Positions 56,369-64,000 of a DNA stretch of 64,000 nt are shown one piece after another (position 1 is the first letter of the stretch; each line of letters begins with the position of its first letter). Source of the stretch: Leptospiraceae bacterium. GTDB lineage: Bacteria > Spirochaetota > Leptospiria > Leptospirales > Leptospiraceae. The position numbers and the translations under genes are program-made. The notes under the pieces are model-generated. The model did not search any database. It saw only the letters and a list, made by a program, of their open reading frames with translations, and was not told the origin of the DNA. The stretch spans positions 310,001 through 374,000 of the forward strand of contig JADJSX010000024.1 in the NCBI GenBank assembly GCA_016711485.1, read 5' to 3'.

Positions 56369-56520
56369 TATATCAAACGCCAAAAATAATTACCCACAAG
56401 GACTTTACGGGAGTAGCATTTGGTATACCGCACAAACTGATGTGCGGGAACGAAAAGCTGTTTAGACCGAACTTGATTTTTTGAGAAAGAAATGGGTAAT
56501 TATTTTTGACGTTCGGTATA
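56369..56520. mobile_element. MITE-like element (repeat family B), 152 bp
   Basis: The first 28 bp (56369-56396) and the reverse complement of the last 28 bp (56493-56520) agree except at 3 positions; both contain CAAAAATAATTACCCA and start with TATA. The ends are flanked by TA, as expected for Tc1/IS630-type targets. No ORF lies inside. Pieces of the terminus recur at 18866-18970, 26247-26264, 30869-30886 and 46038-46054. Confidence 0.65.
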
Positions 56521-56555
56521 AGAGGTTAATCCTAAATTACTTTAATAACTGCTTA
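56516..56555 (+). repeat. Dispersed repeat family D, copy 5
   Basis: GTATAAGAGGTTAATCCTAAATTACTTTAATAAC aligns with the family D motif. It abuts the right terminus of the MITE-like element, so B and D may be associated. It stands about 150 nt before the CAP-domain gene. Confidence 0.35.
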
Positions 56556-56684
56556 GAAAGACGCTGAAAATTATTTTTTTAAAATGCAGTTAACTTTTTA
56601 TTCTTTACAACGCTACGATAGTTACTTTGTAGTTGATATACTTTGTTTTTTGAATTAGATTAATCGTAACAAAATAGGACTTCA

Positions 56685-57650
56685 ATGAAACCAATCCAAA
56701 TTATACTTCTAATACTAACCACCTTCTACTCCCTATTTGCCAATTCCGAAAGGGATTTAGGACCAAGACCAGTTTTGGATAAAACGAAAGTTGCAGAATT
56801 GATCGTATACTACACGAATATTGAAAGAGTAAAAAGAGGATTAAACTTACTGGAGTATAATCCTGTATTAACCTCCGCAGCAGAAATTCATTCTAAGTAT
56901 ATGTTTGATAATCAAGTGCTGACGCATTATGAGTCAAAATTAAATAGTCCAGTTGATAGAGTAGAAGTCGCCTGTAAAGATTTTGAAAAAGATTGTATGA
57001 GTAAGTTTGAAGTTTCAGAAGAAAAAAAGCGAGGTTATTTTATGGCTTGTTGCGGTGAAAATGTAATTGAGTCTTTTGCCGACAACTCGGCTGGTGTCTC
57101 TTTCCGGTATAAAAAAGACGAAAAGGGTACATACAAAGAATGGAAATCAGAAATTCATTGGTATTCGGAAGAAGAAATAGCCAAAGATTTGGTAAATCGC
57201 TGGATGGATAGTCCGGGTCACAGGGCAAATATTTTACATAAAGACTTTTCTGCTATAGGTGCAGCTATTTCGGATTATGCGGATAAGGGTGGAATGTATT
57301 ACGGCACACAAGTATTCGCTCCTACTCCGACCGATGGAATCAAAACCCAAGAAATGAAATTCGATCCATTCCAAAAACTAGGAGAAATATACAATACTAC
57401 TCTAGACGGAGGAGAAGTTTTGGAAAAATATACCCTTATCCTCACAAAAATATCCGGTGAATCAATATTATCCACATCTAAGAAAAACAAACTTTATCCA
57501 ATTCAAATCAGCAATTTTAAAACAGAAACAGTTATCCTAATTGAAATTCAAGATTTGACAAATTCAAAAATACGTTATCCTTATTGGAAATTTAAAATAA
57601 CACCAACAGACTCAGTACCTAAATTGGATTGGATAAACTGGGAAAAGTAG
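56685..57650 (+). CDS. Exported CAP (SCP/PR-1) domain protein
   Basis: A 321-residue protein. A signal peptide covers residues 1-20 (IQIILLILTTFYSLFA). The CAP domain runs from about 35 to 215: LIVYYTNIERVKRGLNLLEYNPVLTSAAEIHSKYM, LTHYES, and the signature WMDSPGHRANILHKDFSAIGAAI with MYYGTQVFA. It has an inserted region (about 85-160) including CMSKFEVSEEKKRGYFMACCGENV with several cysteines. The C-terminal 100 residues form an extra beta domain. CAP proteins are often secreted with lipid-binding or protease-like roles; no function can be fixed. It ends convergently 58 bp from the DUF1501 gene. Confidence 0.83.
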   Translation: MKPIQIILLILTTFYSLFANSERDLGPRPVLDKTKVAELIVYYTNIERVKRGLNLLEYNPVLTSAAEIHSKYMFDNQVLTHYESKLNSPVDRVEVACKDFEKDCMSKFEVSEEKKRGYFMACCGENVIESFADNSAGVSFRYKKDEKGTYKEWKSEIHWYSEEEIAKDLVNRWMDSPGHRANILHKDFSAIGAAISDYADKGGMYYGTQVFAPTPTDGIKTQEMKFDPFQKLGEIYNTTLDGGEVLEKYTLILTKISGESILSTSKKNKLYPIQISNFKTETVILIEIQDLTNSKIRYPYWKFKITPTDSVPKLDWINWEK

Positions 57651-57708
57651 AAAACAAACAGGAACAATATAAATTTTGCATGTTCTATTTGTTTTCAAAA
57701 TCGTTATC

Positions 57709-59178
57709 TTAAATAAAATTCAGATTCACTCCATTCTCAATTCCATTCGTATGATTTTTAATGGTTGATGGGATTGGATTCGCAAAAACTCCTTTTGCCC
57801 CTATCCATGTACATAACCTTCCATAAACATGATCTACCATAGTTCTTCCTTCAATATCCCGATTGAATTGTTCCAACGGTGACTTTCCGGATCCATCATC
57901 GGAAGCTTCTATTTCTGGAAACATCTCACCATAAACACCACCCTTAACCGGACCACCAATAACTAATACTGTATTGCCTCGACCATGATCCGTACCACCA
58001 TCTCCATTCGATTTCAACTGACGTCCAAAATCACCGGAGATAACTATTGACGTTGTATCCCAAATAGAAGGTAACTCTTTAAACAAAGTTTCAAACGCTT
58101 TGTCTTTTCCAAACATATCTTCAAATTGTGGTTCTATTTCAGAGATTTGATTCTTATGCGTATCCCAACCTCCATAATTCATTGAAACAACTCTCATCTT
58201 TAAAATATCTTGCACTTTAAAAGCATCAATTAGATTTCGAATCTGATGCGCAAAATTACCTTCACTTAGTTTTCCATTTCCTTTAAATAGATTATTCACT
58301 GAATCAGAATACATTTCACTTAAATTATTTTTTTTAGAAGAAGGGAGTTCTTTTCTTACAGACTCTGTCAATTCGCCTACCTTTGACCATTGTTTTACAA
58401 ATTTACTATAAACAGTATTTTCTAAATTAGGTGAACCTATTCCAGATTCTAAATTTCTATAATATTGATTCAGTGCACGAATTCCTCTATCTTGCACATT
58501 TAAACTTCCTTTATTATTCATATTTGCTAAATATAATCCGAAATCTCTAGAATCTGTAAATGAAAGTATATTTTGTTTATTAGTAGTATTACAAAATTGT
58601 CTGACTTGACTAGATAATGAAATTAAGTTTGCATTTCCAGTATTGCCACCAGCAAGTTCGGTGATTAACCTACCACCCCATCCACCTGCATTCTGAGAAC
58701 CAGCCAAAGTTTCATATACACCAGTTTGAATTATGGATCTGGAATGTGCGTGATCTCTACTCGTTGAATGAAGAACATTATGAATAATCGCAACCTTGCC
58801 TGCTTTTATCATGGAACGAAGCCATGTATTGGAATCATTCTTTCCATTATTATCCTTTAAAATTCCAAAAGTAATACCGGATAACGTTACTTGTTCATAA
58901 TTTTTGTTATATAATTCTTTCCATTTTGCAGGATTATTTACAGAAGATCCTTTACCCATAGAAGTAACTCTATTATTCCAAAACTTATAACTGTATGAGT
59001 TCGTATCTTCACTTGGAGTGGGAACAAATAAATGACGCCAATCAGGACCACCTTCAAGCATTAAATGTATCAATGTTTTTTGATTTGAAGTGTTTGCGCT
59101 AAGTCCACTGAATGAGCCAATACCTGATAAAGCAAGACCAGATAATCCTAATAATTTTAAAAATTCTTTTCTATTCAT
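57709..59178 (-). CDS. DUF1501 family protein
   Basis: A 489-residue protein. ATG 59178 has AGGAG 7 nt upstream and gives a signal-like start MNRKEFLKLLGLSGLALSG resembling Tat-type leaders, though without a twin Arg. Family features: LIHLMLEGGPDWRHLF, SRDHAHSRSIIQTGVYE, VVSMNYGGWDTHKNQ, IVISGDFGRQLKSNGDGGTDHGRGNTVLVIGGPVKGGVYG; the DHG/GD motifs recall alkaline phosphatase-like sulfatase folds. It is probably exported. It begins 1 bp after the DUF1800 gene ends; the two families are commonly found as a pair, and no function is established. Confidence 0.87.
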   Translation of the reverse strand: MNRKEFLKLLGLSGLALSGIGSFSGLSANTSNQKTLIHLMLEGGPDWRHLFVPTPSEDTNSYSYKFWNNRVTSMGKGSSVNNPAKWKELYNKNYEQVTLSGITFGILKDNNGKNDSNTWLRSMIKAGKVAIIHNVLHSTSRDHAHSRSIIQTGVYETLAGSQNAGGWGGRLITELAGGNTGNANLISLSSQVRQFCNTTNKQNILSFTDSRDFGLYLANMNNKGSLNVQDRGIRALNQYYRNLESGIGSPNLENTVYSKFVKQWSKVGELTESVRKELPSSKKNNLSEMYSDSVNNLFKGNGKLSEGNFAHQIRNLIDAFKVQDILKMRVVSMNYGGWDTHKNQISEIEPQFEDMFGKDKAFETLFKELPSIWDTTSIVISGDFGRQLKSNGDGGTDHGRGNTVLVIGGPVKGGVYGEMFPEIEASDDGSGKSPLEQFNRDIEGRTMVDHVYGRLCTWIGAKGVFANPIPSTIKNHTNGIENGVNLNFI

Positions 59179-59179
59179 T

Positions 59180-61264
59180 TTATTCTCCTGTTTGAACAAA
59201 TAAAAATGGAGTAGCGGCAATAAAATCAATTGCGAAACCTACTCTTTCATTGTCAGTGTCTAACGTTTTTTCATCACTTGAATCTCTAAAAATGGCGGAA
59301 TCTCTTAAATTTCTAATATTATCATTTTTTGAATCTAAGTCTGAAATGGAAGGGGAAGTAGTTAATATAGTGTTATCCGTACATTTATGAATCCGAGTTC
59401 TACATTCTTCATTATTATAAACTAAATAATCATTTCCATTCGCAAGTAAAGAATATACTTGCGACCTTGCCGAATCAGTAAAAAATTGTAGTTGTTGATC
59501 TCCAGTGATTCGCTTCCAAAAAAATTCGGCTACATCTTTAACGTTATATCCATCTGAAGTTTTTTTAAGTTCTACTTTTAATAAAAATTTAAAATTTTTA
59601 ACAGGTACTACTTTTTTTCCATCATAATACCCTGTGTTTCCAAAACGTTGATTTTTTGAACTATTGAATTGATTAACAAACACTGCATTTGTATTTGATG
59701 CCTCAAGTCCTGATTGTCCACCAAATACATCATGTTCAGGCCTAAATGGAATTACATTTTCCTGATACAATTTACGAAACGTTGGAATTACTTCTTCTTT
59801 CACTTCCTGATTATTAATTGCTAGAACGTTAGACAAAAGCATAATTCGATCCACTGAATTTAAAAACTTAATTCTAGATGGATTGTGAAATTCTTTTGAA
59901 ATTGCATACTTGCGAATAAACTCAATTAAATTTATCTCTCCGTTGCTATCGATAGACTTAGACCAGAGTTGTCTGATATTTTCAATCTTCTTCGAAATGA
60001 AGGAAGAACATTTTTTATCACAACCTTCCACTGGATTCAATGGATCTAAATTATCATCTGCCAATCCTCCAATTATTTTTAATGGTAAAAACTTTAGAGA
60101 TTCTGGATGTCTGATTGACTTAGATGAAATTGCAAATATTCTTTCTTTTGCGTTATTGCCTGCATATTCCTCACCATAAATGGATACTTTTCCAGTGTAA
60201 TGTTTATTCGTTCCAAATATAGGAACTACCGGTAAAAAATCCCTATTTTTTCCTTCGACCTGTATATCAGTAAGTGCTTCAGCAGTTTGACGAATCGTTT
60301 TATTTTCATGATCATCAAAACTTTCTGGATTTCCACTGCAGGAACTATCTCCAAATTTGCAATTTCCATTTACACCAGTACCTAATATTCCAAAAAATAA
60401 TTGGTGGTATTCTCTTGCAAAATCTTCATTTCCTTTAAATGCTCCGTTCTCAAAAATATTTTTTCTATGATTGTATTGAGTTGCTACTCCTGCGGATAAT
60501 GCTGCTTCGCCTAGAATTTGATGATAGGGTTTGCCGGATGCTAAATTATTTGCAATAGTGTCATAATAATGCAACATCTGTTTTGGGTTTACATTTTTTT
60601 GTAGGCTAATAGCAAGATGATAATTCGTTTCAAATAAAACAATTTTCTGGCGAAATGGATTTAAACCTCTAAGTTTTACTGCATTGATCCAAGTATAACC
60701 AACACTATTGCCATATCGAACATCTTGGTTAAATTTTTCTGGATCGGCGGCAAAATTTCCAGAAGCAAAGTAATTAGACAAAATTGATAAGGATGCATTT
60801 TTAGCAGGGATATTTATATTCCCACCATCATAAGCTCTTGAAAGTTTAGAGTGAGTTGTCCACATCCCTAACATTTGAACGATAGCAGCCCCTGGATTCA
60901 TATTCGCCCATTCTACTATTTGAGAATCTAAACAGGAACCTCCGTAGGCAAATGCATGTAAGACTCTCCGAACTGCGGCCTCATCCCATTCCTTGTCAGA
61001 AAGTTTATTAGGAATAGAATTATAAATTGCTGGATCATCTTTTGCTCCAGAGCCACTAATTGCAGTTATTTCAATTTTATCTGCGGATACTGAATTACTC
61101 AAAATAATAAGTAAAGCAAATAACCTAAAAATCTTAAAGTTTGTCTTAGAGCGTGTATGAGAAGAAGTTATTTTATTAAGGGAAGTCAAACTCCAAGAGT
61201 CTGTATTATCCTTTTCTGAGAGGCACTTATAATATTTTTGTTTCCATAGATAAATCTTTTGCAT
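59180..61264 (-). CDS. DUF1800-like exported protein
   Basis: A 694-residue protein. Residues 43-62 (NFKIFRLFALLIILSNSVSA) look like a signal segment after a long basic leader; ATG 61264 has AAGGAAA upstream. The middle fits DUF1800: AAVRRVLHAFAYGGSCLDSQIVEWAN, FRQKIVLFETNYHLAISL, GNEDFAREYHQLFFGILGTG and TIRQTAEALTDIQVEGKNRD. The paralogous family usually precedes DUF1501, as here with 1 bp between stop and start. It is probably a periplasmic or surface pair. A C-terminal domain with several cysteines is specific to this protein. Confidence 0.75.
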   Translation of the reverse strand: MQKIYLWKQKYYKCLSEKDNTDSWSLTSLNKITSSHTRSKTNFKIFRLFALLIILSNSVSADKIEITAISGSGAKDDPAIYNSIPNKLSDKEWDEAAVRRVLHAFAYGGSCLDSQIVEWANMNPGAAIVQMLGMWTTHSKLSRAYDGGNINIPAKNASLSILSNYFASGNFAADPEKFNQDVRYGNSVGYTWINAVKLRGLNPFRQKIVLFETNYHLAISLQKNVNPKQMLHYYDTIANNLASGKPYHQILGEAALSAGVATQYNHRKNIFENGAFKGNEDFAREYHQLFFGILGTGVNGNCKFGDSSCSGNPESFDDHENKTIRQTAEALTDIQVEGKNRDFLPVVPIFGTNKHYTGKVSIYGEEYAGNNAKERIFAISSKSIRHPESLKFLPLKIIGGLADDNLDPLNPVEGCDKKCSSFISKKIENIRQLWSKSIDSNGEINLIEFIRKYAISKEFHNPSRIKFLNSVDRIMLLSNVLAINNQEVKEEVIPTFRKLYQENVIPFRPEHDVFGGQSGLEASNTNAVFVNQFNSSKNQRFGNTGYYDGKKVVPVKNFKFLLKVELKKTSDGYNVKDVAEFFWKRITGDQQLQFFTDSARSQVYSLLANGNDYLVYNNEECRTRIHKCTDNTILTTSPSISDLDSKNDNIRNLRDSAIFRDSSDEKTLDTDNERVGFAIDFIAATPFLFVQTGE

Positions 61265-61517
61265 AGTAATTTCCTTATCTTTAAATTTATATAATTAACT
61301 CGCACTAAACAAAAACATAAAGTGAGGCGACAGGGCTAACACCCAAACCCAAATATGTATTACTATATTCGAAAAATCTAATATAACAATGACACTCATT
61401 TTTTTATTCTTTTGCGTAATATAAGTTTTCAAATCTTTTATGGTTTCTAACAGATTATATATATGATTAACTAGTCATTACTGTAAAACTAAAAATTTAA
61501 CCATTTGAAATATTATT

Positions 61518-61544
61518 TACTCACTTTACGCGCAAGCGCGTTGA
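61518..61544 (-). repeat. Dispersed repeat family A, right-end fragment
   Basis: Read on the minus strand, CAACGCGCTTGCGCGTAAAGTGAGTA matches the right end of the copy at 26285-26474 with one change. The body of the element is missing. Confidence 0.5.
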
Positions 61545-61869
61545 GGAATAACATATAAAACAGAAAAAGTAATTTGGAATACTCTTAGTTCCGGAAGTAC
61601 GTAAATTTGAGTTTTTATACTTTGAATGTTCAACCTGAAAAAAGTAGGATTTTTTTTTGAACTCGGATTTAATTTATATCTATTTTTATCCGCGTCCAAT
61701 TTTTTCCTACAAATGACAGGTTAACCCTACTTTGACGTTGAATAGGATTGACGAGATATAAACTAAGTTATTTATAGAATGAGATTGGTATTTCTTTAAA
61801 AGGAAAATATCCAGAATCCCCTTCGATATTCTAGTTTCCTTTGAAGGCCTCAGGATAAACTTCATTTTA

Positions 61870-61898
61870 CCCGTTCGATTAGAGGTTATTATTTATTT
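61870..61898 (+). repeat. Dispersed repeat family D, copy 6
   Basis: CCCGTTCGATTAGAGGTTATTATTTATT aligns with the left half of the family D motif. The right half is not preserved. Its end overlaps the stop codon of the minus-strand remnant at 61889. Confidence 0.35.
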
Positions 61899-62077
61899 GC
61901 TGCAGGTGCGATACCAAATTCTGCAGTATCTAATTCCGCGTAACTTAATGCTACTTTGTCAAGTTGACTTAAACTTAATTCTATATAGGTTTTTAATGCA
62001 ATAGTTTTCCTAAAAAACTTATAGACAAAAAATAAACAGGGCAGATCTTTTTCTAATTTTTCAAATGCAAAAAGGTC
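61889..62077 (-). pseudogene. C-terminal remnant of an unknown gene, cut by repeat family C
   Basis: A 62-residue open frame without a start reads DLFAFEKLEKDLPCLFFVYK and ends with KVALSYAELDTAEFGIAPAANK-type sequence before TAA. It looks like a real protein end. It is interrupted by TAA exactly where family C copy 2 begins (GTCTTAA at 62075-62081), so the element may have removed the upstream part of the gene. No family recognised. Confidence 0.4.
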
Positions 62078-62248
62078 TTAATGGAGCATTTGCAGCGTGT
62101 TAAGGCAATAAAATCGCTGCTGCGGGCTTTCTTTTCTTTTTTGCTTACTTTTTTCTTTTCTTTCCCAAGAAAGAAAAGAAAAAAGTAAGATTAATAAATC
62201 CTACTCTGGGACGGAGTAGTTTGGCGACTTGACAAAGTCGCATTAATT
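62074..62248 (+). repeat. Dispersed repeat family C, copy 2, with perfect 21-bp hairpin
   Basis: It shares its block order with 4888-5255. Bases 62144-62164 and 62169-62189 are exact reverse complements over 21 bp around a 4-nt loop CCAA, built on CTTACTTTTTTC. Right-end blocks are TACTC(TGGGACGG)AGTAGTTTGG and ACAAAGTCGC. It lies 87 bp before the PAS-REC gene. Confidence 0.7.
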
Positions 62249-62335
62249 GAGCAGGAGCAAAAAAATCTTTCGCGATTATTATGTTCAATATATGCGAAAG
62301 AGATTGGAAAAGAAAAAGGGAGCTGATAAAATACG

Positions 62336-63727
62336 ATGGAAATCGGCGATAACACTAGTAATAATTATTTATTAAATGAGACATTTTTTATAAAGAATCC
62401 AATTCCTATGTGGGTTTATGATTTAGCAACACTTCGATTTTTAGAAGTGAACGAAGCTGCAACAATTATTTACGGTTATACTCGAGAAGAATTTCTGTCT
62501 ATGACAATAAAAGATATTCGTCCCTCCGAAGATTTGCCTAATTTATTTAAAGTGGCAACATTAGAAAATGAAGGTTTTGCTGATGCCGGTATATGGAGAC
62601 ATATAAAAAAAAATGGTGAATTGATATTTGTTAATATTTCAAGTCAAGTGATTGAATTTCAAGGAAAAAAAGCAGAATTAATTTTGTCATTAGATCAAAC
62701 AGAACGGGTCAAAGTTTTTCAGGAATTAAAGAATAATGAAAGTAAACTGAATAGTATACTAAATTCTGTTAAAGAAGTTATTTGGTCAAGCGATCCAATT
62801 AACTTTGAAATCAATTTTATAAATAAAAATGTAAAGGATTTATATGGATATGAAGCAGAGGATTTTTATCGAAATTCCAATTTTTGGAGTGAATGCATTT
62901 TAGAAGAAGACAGAGAAAGGGTAATGAAAAGTTTTTCTAAGATCAGAGAATCTAACCATTATGAAGAGGAATATAGGATTCGCACTAAGGACAATAAAAT
63001 AAAATGGCTCAAAGATAAAGCTTGGTATGTAAAAAATGAAAATGATGAGATTATTCGTATTGATGGAATTATCCGCGAGATTACAGAAGAAAAGGAAAAT
63101 TTACAAAAAATTAAAGAACTGTCTGACAATACAAATAAACAAAATTTAGTTTTACGTGAATTGGCGTTTATCAATTCTCATAAAATTCGGGGACCGTTAG
63201 TTTCCATATTAGCAGGATTGGAATTACTTACATTAGAAAATAACGATGAAATTATCATTCAAAAAATTAAAAAAGCTGGTGAAGAATTAGATTTAGTGAT
63301 AAAGAATTCAATGAATCTTTTATCAGATCAGGAATTGAAATTTTCGACAATTTTTTCTCCACAAAAAAAAGAAATACAAACTGTATTTGCAATTGATGAT
63401 GATCAATTACAAATATTGACAAATAAAATATTAATTCAAAAAATTAATTCGAATTTCAATATTTTAATTTTCGATAATCCCAAAGAGGCGCTTGACGCGA
63501 TAGTCATTGAAGACCCTCAGTTAGTATTTTTAGATTTAAATATGCCAGAAATGAGTGGTTGGGATTTTTTGGATGAGCTAGAAAAAAATAAAATAAATTT
63601 AGACGTTTATATACTAACATCTTCAGCAGATCCATATGATAAAAAAAAAGCAGAACATTATGAAAACGTAAAAGGCTTTTTAACAAAGCCTCTTTCGAAG
63701 CAAACTCTTTTACCCATTTTAAATTAG
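62336..63727 (+). CDS. PAS-PAS-HisKA-like-REC protein lacking a kinase ATPase domain
   Basis: A 463-residue cytoplasmic protein. PAS 1 (about 15-125), with VNEAATIIYGYTREEFLSM. PAS 2 (about 135-255), with a PAC-like EEYRIRTKDNKIKWLKDKAW. A HisKA-like helix pair follows (about 265-320) with His282 in INSHKIRGPLVSILAGLELL. A receiver (about 345-463) has Asp400 in LVFLDLNMPEMSG, the acidic AIDDDQLQ and Lys in GFLTKPLS. The HATPase domain expected between HisKA and REC is absent; the linker is only about 25 residues. ATG 62336 is preceded by GGGAG at about 11 nt. It may be a phosphotransfer partner or dimerising receiver rather than a kinase. Confidence 0.82.
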   Translation: MEIGDNTSNNYLLNETFFIKNPIPMWVYDLATLRFLEVNEAATIIYGYTREEFLSMTIKDIRPSEDLPNLFKVATLENEGFADAGIWRHIKKNGELIFVNISSQVIEFQGKKAELILSLDQTERVKVFQELKNNESKLNSILNSVKEVIWSSDPINFEINFINKNVKDLYGYEAEDFYRNSNFWSECILEEDRERVMKSFSKIRESNHYEEEYRIRTKDNKIKWLKDKAWYVKNENDEIIRIDGIIREITEEKENLQKIKELSDNTNKQNLVLRELAFINSHKIRGPLVSILAGLELLTLENNDEIIIQKIKKAGEELDLVIKNSMNLLSDQELKFSTIFSPQKKEIQTVFAIDDDQLQILTNKILIQKINSNFNILIFDNPKEALDAIVIEDPQLVFLDLNMPEMSGWDFLDELEKNKINLDVYILTSSADPYDKKKAEHYENVKGFLTKPLSKQTLLPILN

Positions 63728-63899
63728 TATCTCACCTTACGCAAGCGCGTTGAAGTGAGAGATTGGAAATCTGCGACACTTCGACGATCGCTTGGGCTGC
63801 CGCCCAAACCTGCTTTTTTATTAATTCATTAGCTTTATCTAATATTCTTAACTTTACTTTAAATTTCATAATTTTTCTTTTTTGCGTAACGTCAGTTAG
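63728..63899 (-). repeat. Dispersed repeat family A, full minus-strand copy
   Basis: Read on the minus strand it starts CTAACTGACGTTACGCAAAAAAG and ends GCGTAAGGTGAG, matching 26285-26474 almost throughout. It contains an uninterrupted 45-aa ORF (63869-63732) starting MKFKVKLRILDKANELIKKQ, then VWAAAQAIVEVSQI. It lies 1 bp after the PAS-REC stop. The last 100 bases (63900-64000) hold no feature I can support. Confidence 0.7.
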
Positions 63900-64000
63900 T
63901 ATATTACGTTTTCTTAATGGATCGATAAATAAGCGGATTTGTCGGAACAAGTTTAGGTAGTTTCTCTTGGCGTTTTGTATATATTTAAAAAAAGTTTTCA

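Larger units (their letters stand above)
61265..62335. other. 1.07-kb intergenic region with repeats and gene debris
   Basis: It contains a family A right end in reverse (61518-61544), a family D copy (61870-61898), a C-terminal remnant (62077-61889, minus) and family C copy 2 (62074-62248). The rest (61265-61517 and 61545-61869) is AT-rich with no feature that I can support. Confidence 0.6.

Noticed and set aside
63763..63960. 65-aa plus-strand ORF near the right edge
   Set aside because: It is the antisense of the repeat A ORF (63869-63732), whose sequence recurs in the other copies.
1..64000. CRISPR array, tRNA, rRNA, complete IS element or prophage
   Set aside because: No regularly spaced direct repeats, no cloverleaf-like tRNA ends, no rRNA segments and no transposase or phage structural gene were seen by reading.

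Overview
The window is about 64 kb of low-GC DNA (roughly one third G+C) from a spirochaete, almost certainly the genus Leptospira or a close Leptospiraceae relative. The best markers are a DUF1564 protein (22220-21720, minus), a family I know only from Leptospira, and a lipoprotein ending in a DUF1554 domain (28232-30865). Large multi-domain SpoIIE-type phosphatases and adenylate cyclases with membrane sensors agree with this. No rRNA, tRNA or CRISPR array was seen.

Region 1 (1-5.3 kb) looks like an accessory/defence island. It holds the C-terminus of a type III restriction subunit, a DUF3800 gene, a tight three-gene operon (ParA-like ATPase, helical protein, small PD-(D/E)XK nuclease with a C-terminal zinc ribbon), a BRO/DinD-type pseudogene with one frameshift and one nonsense codon, and a structured dispersed repeat. 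Region 2 (5.3-22.2 kb) is mostly core: a SAM methyltransferase, three SpoIIE/PP2C sensor phosphatases (two in tandem), thyA-folA, a methyltransferase, ribF, an M48 lipoprotein protease, an SRPBCC protein, dinB and DUF1564. Region 3 (22.7-36.4 kb) has an AAA/DUF4143 ATPase, thrS, a DUF5939 adenylate cyclase, the He_PIG/DUF1554 lipoprotein and a 1657-residue hybrid histidine kinase.

Region 4 (36.7-46.1 kb) is an acetyl-CoA block: pta-ackA followed by aceE-aceF-lpd, closed by a good terminator. Together these oxidise pyruvate to acetyl-CoA and interconvert it with acetyl phosphate and acetate. Region 5 (46.2-51.8 kb) has cytochrome-like gene debris and then an apparent copper-type 'metallo-mystery pair' operon: a small Cys-rich membrane protein, an MbnP-like lipoprotein, an MbnH-like di-haem MauG-family enzyme, a second lipoprotein and a putative outer-membrane barrel. 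Region 6 (52-64 kb) has an adenylate cyclase whose sensor half matches the 9.2-kb phosphatase, a GH13 glucosidase, a CAP-domain protein, a DUF1800/DUF1501 pair, and a PAS-PAS-REC protein that lacks a kinase ATPase domain.

Intergenic space is rich in short dispersed repeats that I group by eye into four families. A carries a small ORF beginning MKFK and ends in GTAAGGTGAGTTA. B is MITE-like, with 28-bp inverted termini around CAAAAATAATTACCC. C contains a perfect 21-bp-stem hairpin made from a CTTACTTTTTTC tract. D is a short motif around ATTAGAGG(Y)TATTACT that can form a hairpin. One A copy at 26.3 kb and one at 63.8 kb are inverted relative to each other and flank 37 kb. The strongest candidates for new biology are the ParA-helical-nuclease operon, the MbnP/MbnH operon with its extra partners, and the sensor module shared between a phosphatase and a cyclase.
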